13,244 nucleotides of DNA from assembly GCA_005787665.1 (NCBI GenBank), contig SYAB01000149.1, positions 1 through 13,244 on the forward strand, in the 5' to 3' direction. The notes under the pieces are model-generated. The model worked only from the letters and a program-made list of their open reading frames with translations, searched no databases and had not been told where the DNA came from. This stretch comes from Actinomycetota bacterium (GTDB taxonomy: Bacteria > Actinomycetota > Actinomycetes > Mycobacteriales > Mycobacteriaceae). The position numbers were made by a program, and so were the translations under genes. Below, in pieces: positions 1-6,126 of the stretch; the first letter of the stretch is position 1; the number at the start of each line of letters is the position of its first letter.

Positions 1-139
1 CGATACCGTTGCGGATGATCGAGTGGGTCTGTCCGCCGCAGACCTCCATGACGGTCCAGGGCCTGCTGGCGGTGCGGCGGATGGCGTCGACCAGCGTCTT
101 GGCGGCGACCGGATCGCGGAACTCGTCGAGGTATCTCAT
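1..139 (-). CDS. hypD: HypD, hydrogenase maturation Fe-S scaffold (partial, N-terminal 46 residues)
   Basis: HypD is the Fe-S protein that, with HypC, holds the iron atom of the [NiFe] site while CO and cyanide ligands are added. Only the first 46 codons are present; the rest lies beyond base 1. The reverse-strand translation opens MRYLDEFRDP and contains MEVCGGQTHSIIRNGI (residues 31-46), the N-terminal signature of the family, with its conserved cysteine at 34. The ATG at 139-137 follows the hypC stop codon (143-141) after a single base, so translation is probably coupled to hypC. No separate promoter is visible. The identification is secure from this motif and the gene order hypF-hypC-hypD. 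Nothing can be said about the missing remainder. Confidence 0.95.
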   Translation of the reverse strand, partial: MRYLDEFRDPVAAKTLVDAIRRTASRPWTVMEVCGGQTHSIIRNGI

Positions 140-140
140 C

Positions 141-386
141 TCATGCCCCCAGTTCCTCCTCGAGGATCCCGAGGTCGGCGAACATCTGCAGGGTTTCGTT
201 GGCAGACGCCTCGTCGAGACGGGTGATGGCGAAGCCGGCGTGGACGATGGTGTACTCGCCGATCTCCATGTCGGGCAGGTAGGCAAGACAGACCGTCTTG
301 GTGGTGCCGCCGAAGTCGACCGTCGACATCCGGGTTCCGGTCTCGTCCCAGATCTCGATCACCCTGCCGGGGATTCCGAGGCACAT
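141..386 (-). CDS. hypC: HypC, [NiFe]-hydrogenase maturation chaperone
   Basis: HypC is a small chaperone that binds the HypD complex and carries the Fe(CN)2CO unit to the apo-large subunit. The product is 81 residues, normal for the family. It opens MCLGIPGRV, with the essential cysteine at position 2 directly after the initiator Met. His49 in IVHAGFAI is the second conserved residue. The start is fixed by this motif and by a good ribosome site (AAAGGAG at 399-393, six bases before the ATG). The start lies inside the end of hypF (28-bp overlap) and the stop is one base from the hypD start, so hypF-hypC-hypD read as one tightly coupled operon. Family assignment is not in doubt. The hydrogenase it serves cannot be told from this window, though a group 2a (Huc-type) enzyme is a reasonable inference from the host type. 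Confidence 0.96.
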   Translation of the reverse strand: MCLGIPGRVIEIWDETGTRMSTVDFGGTTKTVCLAYLPDMEIGEYTIVHAGFAITRLDEASANETLQMFADLGILEEELGA

Positions 387-2746
387 ACGCCGCTCCTTTC
401 GCCGAGCACCGACATCGCCGCGACCGTCGCCTGGCCGAGCGCGAGACCGCCGTCGTTACAGGGAACGATACGGTGTGTGAGCACCTCGTAGCCGCCGTTG
501 GTCAGAGTTCGGCGAAGGCCCTGCAGCAGTATGCGATTGGCGAACACCCCGCCGGTCAGGCCGATGGCCGAGATGCCCGCCGCCTCGGCGCAGCGCGCCG
601 CCGCCGCGGCGGTCGCCTGGATCACCGCGTGGTGGAATCCGGCCGCCAGATCGGCCCGGTCGGCCCCGGCCCGCAACCCCTCGACGAGTCCGGCGATCAC
701 CGGGACCGGATCCATCACGGCCTCCCCCAGCGCGAACTCCACGAGCGCCGGGCGGCCGCGGCGGGCCAGATGCTCGAGTTCGACCGCAGCCTGCCCCTCG
801 TAGCTGACCTGCTGGCACACGCCGAGCAGGCTGGCGACCGCGTCGAACAACCGGCCCATGCTGGTCGTCGGCACGCAACCCGTCCCGCGCGGGATCTGCT
901 GGGCCAGCACGCTCAGCCCGGCCTCGCCGACCGCGGCCACCGGAGGCAGATCCGGCGTCCAGTCGATGCCCGCCCGCGCCAGCAGGTCCAGCGCGATGCG
1001 GGCGGGCTGGCGCACCGCCCCCTCTCCCCCGGGCAGGGCGAACGGCGCGAGATGCCCGACCCGGGTGAACACCGCCGGGTCGGTCATCGCCAGCAGTTCA
1101 CCGCCCCAGATGGATCCGTCGGTGCCGTATCCGGTGCCGTCGTAGGTGACGGCGATGATCGGGGTGCCCAGGCGCCCGTGGTCGGCCAGCAACGACACCG
1201 CGTGGGCATGATGGTGCTGGACGGCTAGCACCATGGGGGCAGCGTGGTGCTGGACGGCCAGCACCATGGGGGCAGCGTGGTGCTGGACGGCCAGCACCGG
1301 CCCGCCGGCGGCGCTACGCCGGGCCCAGGCCGTGGTGGCATAGCCGGGGTGCATGTCGCAGGCGATCACCTCCGGGTGCTGGCCGGTCATGAAGGCCAGA
1401 TGGTCCACGGCTGCGGTGAAGCAGGACTGGGTTCGGACATCGGCCATGTCACCGAGGTGCGACGAGAGATGCGCGTGGCGCCGCCCGTCGGTGGCTCCGG
1501 CCATCAGGCAGAAGGTGGTCTTGAGATCACCACCGGTGGCCAGCACCACCTCCGCCCCGGGGATCGCGACCGACACCGGCAGCGGCGCGTAGCCGCGGGA
1601 GCGCCGCAGCGGCACCTCACCGCCCTCGTCGTCGAGGGTGATCACCGAGTCCTCGCACGGCACGTGGATCGGCCGGTCGTGGCCGAGGACCGCATCGGCC
1701 AGGCCGTCGATCCACCCGAGGTCCTCGTCGCGGAAGACGATCGGTGAGCCGCCCTGGTTGGCCGAGGTCATCACCAGCGGCACATCGCCGAGCAGGTCGA
1801 AGAGCTGGTGGTGGACCGGTGAGTACGCCAGCATGACCCCGAGGTCGGCCAGCCCAGGCGCCACCGCCTCGCTCACCGCCCCGTCCCGGCGGGCCACCAG
1901 GACGATCGGCGCCGACGGCGCGCTCAGCGCGGCCGCGGCGGCCTCGTCGATCTCGGCGACCCGGCGGGCGGCCTTGAGATCGGCGACCATCACCGCGAAC
2001 GGTTTGGCGGGCCGGGTCTTGCGGTCGCGCAACTCCGACACCGCGGCGCCGTCGTCGGCCCGGCAGGCCAGGTGGTAGCCGCCGATGCCCTTGATCGCGA
2101 CGATCCGGCCGGCCAGTAAGGCGGCGGCCGCCGCACCGACCGGATCATCGGCCTGCGGGGGCCCCACGTCACCGGATCGCCAGGACAACCGCGGACCGCA
2201 GTCCGCGCAGGCGATGGTCTGGGCGTGGTAGCGCCGATCGCCGGGGTCGCGGTACTCCGCCGCACACGCCGCGCACATCGGGAATCCGGCCATGGTGGTG
2301 GCGGGGCGGTCGTAGGGCAGGTCGGTGATGACGGTGTAGCGCGGTCCGCAGTTGGTGCAGGTGATGAAGGGGTGCCGGTAGCGCCGGTCGGCCGGGTCCC
2401 GCATCTCGCGCAGACAGTCCTCGCAGGCCGCGATGTCCGGGGGCACCAGGGTCCGAGAACCGTCATCGGCCTGGCTGTCGATGATGTGGAACCCCGTGTC
2501 GGCACCGGGCTGCACGGCCCGCACCCGAAGGGTCTCGATCCGCGCCATCGGCGGCGGGGACGTCCGCAACTCGGCCACCGCCGCATCGATCGCACCGGCC
2601 CGGCCCTGCAGTTCGCAGTGCACCGACCCGGAATCGTTGTAGACCCAGCCGACGAGGCGGTGCGCGGCGGCGATCCGCGCCACGGCGGGCCGGAATCCGA
2701 CGCCCTGCACCACCCCGGTGATGTCGAGGCGAACCCGCACAACCAC
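359..2746 (-). CDS. hypF: HypF, carbamoyltransferase for hydrogenase cyanide-ligand synthesis
   Basis: HypF uses carbamoyl phosphate and ATP to carbamoylate the C-terminal cysteine of HypE, the precursor of the cyanide ligands. From a GTG at 2746 the protein is 795 residues. Domains in order: acylphosphatase-like (about 4-92, GVVQGVGFRP at 11-20); two Zn-finger halves (CEDC 108-111 with CTNC 130-133, CAAC 158-161 with CADC 180-183); YrdC-like (about 203-390, KGIGGYHLAC and RKTRPAKPFAVM); and Kae1/TsaD-like (about 400-780, HHHAH 511-515, TYDGTGYG, TGGVFANR 731-738, NDGGLALGQ). Extending further upstream would run through hypA on the other strand, so the longer reading frame is rejected; GTG 2740 is an alternative start. 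The odd feature is an in-frame 11-residue unit (VLAVQHHAAPM) repeated just before VLAVQHHHAHA; see the repeat entry. No ribosome site precedes the GTG, but a TAGCGT box does. Confidence 0.95.
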   Translation of the reverse strand: MVVRVRLDITGVVQGVGFRPAVARIAAAHRLVGWVYNDSGSVHCELQGRAGAIDAAVAELRTSPPPMARIETLRVRAVQPGADTGFHIIDSQADDGSRTLVPPDIAACEDCLREMRDPADRRYRHPFITCTNCGPRYTVITDLPYDRPATTMAGFPMCAACAAEYRDPGDRRYHAQTIACADCGPRLSWRSGDVGPPQADDPVGAAAAALLAGRIVAIKGIGGYHLACRADDGAAVSELRDRKTRPAKPFAVMVADLKAARRVAEIDEAAAAALSAPSAPIVLVARRDGAVSEAVAPGLADLGVMLAYSPVHHQLFDLLGDVPLVMTSANQGGSPIVFRDEDLGWIDGLADAVLGHDRPIHVPCEDSVITLDDEGGEVPLRRSRGYAPLPVSVAIPGAEVVLATGGDLKTTFCLMAGATDGRRHAHLSSHLGDMADVRTQSCFTAAVDHLAFMTGQHPEVIACDMHPGYATTAWARRSAAGGPVLAVQHHAAPMVLAVQHHAAPMVLAVQHHHAHAVSLLADHGRLGTPIIAVTYDGTGYGTDGSIWGGELLAMTDPAVFTRVGHLAPFALPGGEGAVRQPARIALDLLARAGIDWTPDLPPVAAVGEAGLSVLAQQIPRGTGCVPTTSMGRLFDAVASLLGVCQQVSYEGQAAVELEHLARRGRPALVEFALGEAVMDPVPVIAGLVEGLRAGADRADLAAGFHHAVIQATAAAAARCAEAAGISAIGLTGGVFANRILLQGLRRTLTNGGYEVLTHRIVPCNDGGLALGQATVAAMSVLGERSGVCASESPAG
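1212..1300. repeat. 33-bp in-frame tandem repeat inside hypF (about 2.7 copies)
   Basis: Bases 1212-1244 and 1245-1277 are 33-bp copies differing at one base (t/c at 1226), followed by about 21 matching bases from 1278. Read in hypF they give VLAVQHHAAPM twice and then the normal VLAVQHHHAHAV (residues about 484-516). The near identity suggests a recent slippage or recombination duplication, not an old family trait. The unit length is a multiple of three, so the frame is kept. Each extra unit carries an HH pair, but AAP replaces the HAH of the functional motif. A normal HypF would need only the last copy. Confidence 0.93.
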
Positions 2747-2776
2747 GGTGAATACGCTAGTCGTAGGGTGCTGTCG
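2747..2776. promoter_or_regulatory. Divergent hypF/hypA start region with two back-to-back -10-like boxes
   Basis: Only 30 bp separate the two start codons. On the minus strand TAGCGT (2759-2754) stands seven bases before the hypF GTG. On the plus strand TAGGGT (2764-2769) stands seven bases before the hypA ATG. Both fit the mycobacterial TANNNT -10 pattern at the distance expected when transcription begins at or next to the start codon (leaderless mRNA). No good -35 box is visible for either, and these would have to lie inside the opposite gene. TACGCT (2753-2758, plus strand) is a rival -10 for hypA. hypA also has AGGG (2765-2768), which could be a ribosome site if a short leader exists. 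Confidence 0.45.
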
Positions 2777-3112
2777 ATGCATGAGTTGTCGCTGTGCCGG
2801 GCCATCGCCGGGGTGGTCAAACCCCATGCCGCCGGCCGGCGCGTCGACGTCGTGCGGGTACAGGTCGGGGCGCTGCGCCAGGTGGTACCCGAGACGCTGT
2901 CGTTCTGCTGGACACTCGTTCGGGACCACGAGGACATGCCCGGCGCGGAACTGGAACTCGAACTCGTCGGCGCCGAGGTGAGCTGCCGCGGCTGTGGACA
3001 GCACTCGCCGATCACCTCCCGGTTCTCGGTCTGCTGTCCGCACTGCGACAGCGGTGATGTCGCCGTGGTGCGCGGCGAGGAGTTCCTGGTGACCTCCGTG
3101 GACGTGACGTAG
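2777..3112 (+). CDS. hypA: HypA, nickel and zinc-binding hydrogenase maturation factor
   Basis: HypA works with HypB to insert nickel into the hydrogenase large subunit. The product is 111 residues, the usual size. It opens MHELSLCRAI; His2 and Glu3 form the start of the nickel site. The structural zinc site is the pair CRGC (70-73) and CPHC (87-90). The start at ATG 2777 is fixed because the MHE motif must be N-terminal; the frame stays open upstream, but that part is antisense to hypF. The gene diverges from hypF and is followed by hypB after 17 bases, so hypA-hypB form a rightward pair. TAGGGT lies seven bases before the ATG and may give a leaderless or near-leaderless transcript. Confidence 0.96.
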   Translation: MHELSLCRAIAGVVKPHAAGRRVDVVRVQVGALRQVVPETLSFCWTLVRDHEDMPGAELELELVGAEVSCRGCGQHSPITSRFSVCCPHCDSGDVAVVRGEEFLVTSVDVT

Positions 3113-3129
3113 CGAAAGGGTCGGACTCG

Positions 3130-3906
3130 ATGGGTCGATTTCACCGTCACGACGACGGTACCGAGCACAGCCACGATGACGGCGACGCCGGGCACGGGCA
3201 CACCCACGACCACGGCGACCACAGTGGGTATGGCACCGGCGGCCAGCGCATCGAGGTCCTCGAGGCGATCTTCGCCGAGAACGACAACCGTGCCGCGGTC
3301 AACCGGAACACTTTCGACGCCAACGGGATTCGCGCCCTGAACCTGATGAGCTCGCCGGGCTCGGGGAAGACCACGATCCTGGGGGCGACCCTGGACGCAT
3401 TGGCCGGGGAGTTCGCCATCGGGATCGTCGAGGGCGATATCGCCACCGATCTGGACGCCGCCAGACTGGGCGGACGCGGCGCGCAGATCTCCTTGCTCAA
3501 CACCGACAACGGCTTCGGCGGCGAATGCCATCTCGACGCACCGATGGTGCACCGCGCGCTGACCGGCCTGGACCTGCCGGCCCTGGATCTGGTGGTCATC
3601 GAGAACGTCGGGAACCTGGTGTGCCCCGCCGAGTTCGACGTCGGTGAGCACGCCAAGGCGATGGTGTACTCGGTGACCGAGGGCGAGGACAAACCACTGA
3701 AGTACCCGGTGATGTTCCGCACCGTCGACGTGGTGCTCCTCAACAAGATCGACCTGGTCCCCTATCTCGACGCCGATGTCGAGACCTATGCCGCCCGGGT
3801 GCGTCAGGTCAACCCGACTGCGACCATCCTGGCCCTCAGCGCCCGCACCGGCGAGGGTATGGACGCGTGGTTCGACTGGCTGCGCGCCTTCGCCTCAGCC
3901 CGCTGA
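3130..3906 (+). CDS. hypB: HypB, GTPase for hydrogenase nickel insertion
   Basis: HypB is the SIMIBI-class GTPase that delivers nickel with HypA. The 258-residue protein begins with a histidine-rich tail (nine His within residues 5-31), typical of HypB forms that also store nickel. The GTPase domain follows: P-loop SSPGSGKTT (74-82), EGDIATDLDA (101-110), ENVGNLVCP (158-166) and NKID (205-208). Cys133-His134 and Cys165 match the conserved metal site at the dimer interface. The N-terminal CXXCGC nickel motif of the E. coli protein is absent; the His tail probably takes its place. The start is supported by AAAGGG at 3115-3120, nine bases before the ATG. The gene meets the leftward phosphatase gene tail to tail, overlapping it by 12 bp. 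Confidence 0.97.
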   Translation: MGRFHRHDDGTEHSHDDGDAGHGHTHDHGDHSGYGTGGQRIEVLEAIFAENDNRAAVNRNTFDANGIRALNLMSSPGSGKTTILGATLDALAGEFAIGIVEGDIATDLDAARLGGRGAQISLLNTDNGFGGECHLDAPMVHRALTGLDLPALDLVVIENVGNLVCPAEFDVGEHAKAMVYSVTEGEDKPLKYPVMFRTVDVVLLNKIDLVPYLDADVETYAARVRQVNPTATILALSARTGEGMDAWFDWLRAFASAR

Positions 3907-6102
3907 GCCCGAGGTCCCCACACTCGGCGTGGCAGCGGTGAAGCGCACCGCGACGACGCAGACGTCATCGTCGCGCGGCCGCGGCGCGAGCGACTCCTGT
4001 AACGCCTCGCAGCACGTGCAGACCGTCAGGTCGGGATCCCACGCGGCGATCATCTGCTCGGCGGCCGACATCCCGGTTTCGATATCCCTGCCGCGGCGCT
4101 CGACCAGACCGTCGGTGTACATCACCACGATGTCTCCGGCGTCGACGCGCACGGTGTCCTCGGTGTAGGCGGCCCGCGGTACCGGTCCGAGAACCGGGCC
4201 GCCCGCACCGGAGAGTCTGGTGACCGCACCGGTGGCCGACCGGCGCAGGAACGGCGGCGGGTGCCCGGCCGCGCAGTAGACCAGCAAGCCGTCGGCGGGA
4301 TCGAAGATCACCACCGCCATGGTGGCGAACTTGCCCTGGCTGGCATGGCGGGTGAATCCGTTCAGTTCGGCGAGCAGCGCGGCGGGCGAGAGGCCCTGGT
4401 GGGCCAAAGCCCTTCCCGCGCTGCGCAACTGCGCCATATCCTCGACGGCCGGTAATCCGTGTCCGACCACGTCGCCGACGGCGAGGTAGGTGCGCCCGCC
4501 GGGCAGCGCCATCACGTCGTACCAGTCGCCGCCGAGTCCCTGCGCCACGTCGGCGGGCTCGTAGGTCACGCAGACGTCGAGTCCGGAGGACTCGGCGGGA
4601 CGATGCGGCAAGACGGCCGACTGCAGCACCGCTGCCCGGGCGTGTTCGTCGGAGTACACCCGGGCGCGCACCAGAGCCTGGCTGACCATGGTGGCCAGGG
4701 CGGAGATGTACGCCCGCTGGGCGTCGTCGAGCGGCTGGGGATCCGACCACACCAGCAACAGCACCCCGACGGGCTTCCCGCCGGAGGTCAGTGGCGCACC
4801 CACTGTCGACTCGGCGCCGCTGAGCCTCGACCAGTGCACGTTGTCGGGGTAGCGCGCGGCGTAATCGGAGCTGGTCGGAACCACGATGAGCCGACCGGAG
4901 CGCACCGCTTCGGTAGCCACGGACGGCTCACCCAGCGGGACGCCGCCGCCGAACTTGTCGCGAACCTCGGCCGGATATCCCGACATCGCGACCCACTCCA
5001 GCGTGTGGCCGTCGGACCCGAGCAGGCCCAGGGTCAGCGCGGTGGCACCCGCATCGTTGAGTACGTGCTCCTCCAGTGCCCTGCCGATGTCGGCCGGGCT
5101 CAGCGCGGCCGACAGCTGCTGAGCCAGACCCGACAACGTCTCCAGTCGCATGCGCTCCCGGCGCTCGGTCTCCCGCTCGCGCACCGCGCTCAACCGGCCG
5201 GCGGCTTCCTGGGCGATCAGCATGGCCACGACGACGATGACCGCGATGAACGCCTGGATCAGCGCGACCCGCGCCGTCAGCGAGATGTCCATGTTGCTGA
5301 ACAGTCCGCGGTCCCGGGTCGCCATGATGTTGGCCAAGAACGCCGCCACCGCGCCGGCCAGTGCCGCACCGAGCATGTCCAGTCGCAGGGCCGCCCAGGC
5401 CAGCACCGGCAGCATCAGCAGCGACGGCGGAGCCTCGGCCCAGAACGCGGCGACGGACAGCCCGCCGGTGATCGCGAGGACGGCGGCGGTCTCCCACGGG
5501 CGCTCACGGACGACATAGGACTGGTTGGCCCACAACATGATCGGGGCCGCCACCACCAGCACCCCCAGTGCGTCGCCGGCCCACCAGCTCAGCACCGCGG
5601 TCAGCCATCCGCTCTCGTCGTGCACCGAGTTGACCGTCCCGCCGACCAGGGCGCCGAACAGCGGTCCGATCAGGCAGGGACCGATGAGGAAAGCGGCGAA
5701 ATCGCTGCGTTTGCGCAGATCGGGCCGACCGCCACACCAGGCGAGTGCCAGCGACGCGCCCACCAAAGGCTCGACCACGTTGGCCACCGCATAGCCGGCC
5801 GCCATCGACGCCACGTTGCCGAAGGAGAGGTCCACCAGCATCTCGCCGGCGACGATGGCCGCCGCGACCGCCGGCCACAGGCTGCGCCGGGTCAGCATCA
5901 TCGTCGCTACCGTCACCCCGGCCGAGGGGTAGAAGAAGGCCGGTCCCTCCGAGGAGCCGAAGGATGACCAGGAAAGCACCGCACCGGCCGAGAACACCAC
6001 GAACACCACGGCGAAGACCCGAAGGGCATCGGTTCGGTAGTCCGGAGCCGTCACGGTGATCTCGTCAGCGCCGTCGTCGCCCCTCAACCCGCCTGGGCTC
6101 AT
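3895..6102 (-). CDS. MASE1 - GAF-like - PP2C (SpoIIE/RsbU-type) membrane phosphatase, paralogue 1
   Basis: This is probably a membrane-bound Ser/Thr phosphatase that dephosphorylates an anti-sigma-factor antagonist or similar protein in response to a signal. The 735-residue protein has about eight hydrophobic segments (about 26-298) with the MASE1 pattern, a charged helical linker (300-330), a GAF-like domain (about 322-480) and a PP2C domain (about 490-722). Metal-site residues are visible: GGDWYD (Asp526, Asp529), VGDVVGHG (Asp544), YTDGLVE (Asp664) and a closing DDD (711-713). LQSAVLP (493-499) is the usual RsbU-like entry motif. A short tail (723-735) and a Cys cluster CTCC (695-698) are missing from its neighbour. 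It lies 24 bp behind paralogue 2. TAGGCT six bases before the ATG might give it its own promoter; GAGG there is too close to be a good ribosome site. The true substrate is unknown. Confidence 0.9.
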   Translation of the reverse strand: MSPGGLRGDDGADEITVTAPDYRTDALRVFAVVFVVFSAGAVLSWSSFGSSEGPAFFYPSAGVTVATMMLTRRSLWPAVAAAIVAGEMLVDLSFGNVASMAAGYAVANVVEPLVGASLALAWCGGRPDLRKRSDFAAFLIGPCLIGPLFGALVGGTVNSVHDESGWLTAVLSWWAGDALGVLVVAAPIMLWANQSYVVRERPWETAAVLAITGGLSVAAFWAEAPPSLLMLPVLAWAALRLDMLGAALAGAVAAFLANIMATRDRGLFSNMDISLTARVALIQAFIAVIVVVAMLIAQEAAGRLSAVRERETERRERMRLETLSGLAQQLSAALSPADIGRALEEHVLNDAGATALTLGLLGSDGHTLEWVAMSGYPAEVRDKFGGGVPLGEPSVATEAVRSGRLIVVPTSSDYAARYPDNVHWSRLSGAESTVGAPLTSGGKPVGVLLLVWSDPQPLDDAQRAYISALATMVSQALVRARVYSDEHARAAVLQSAVLPHRPAESSGLDVCVTYEPADVAQGLGGDWYDVMALPGGRTYLAVGDVVGHGLPAVEDMAQLRSAGRALAHQGLSPAALLAELNGFTRHASQGKFATMAVVIFDPADGLLVYCAAGHPPPFLRRSATGAVTRLSGAGGPVLGPVPRAAYTEDTVRVDAGDIVVMYTDGLVERRGRDIETGMSAAEQMIAAWDPDLTVCTCCEALQESLAPRPRDDDVCVVAVRFTAATPSVGTSGSAG

Positions 6103-6126
6103 CGCCTCAGCCTATCGGCACCGGCG

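Noticed and set aside
2747..3043. N-terminal extension of hypF to an ATG at 3043
   Set aside because: The added 99 residues are antisense to hypA, and the acylphosphatase domain begins right at the GTG at 2746/2740.
1990..3651. Minus-strand open frame of 553 codons over hypF, hypA and hypB
   Set aside because: It crosses three confirmed genes out of frame or antisense and has no recognisable domain.
3894..3907. Bidirectional intrinsic terminator at the hypB/phosphatase junction
   Set aside because: The stem is only five base pairs and no T-run follows on either strand.
4459..5967. Plus-strand open frame of 502 codons opposite phosphatase paralogue 1
   Set aside because: Antisense to a clear MASE1-PP2C gene; composition is low in hydrophobic structure and shows no domain motifs.
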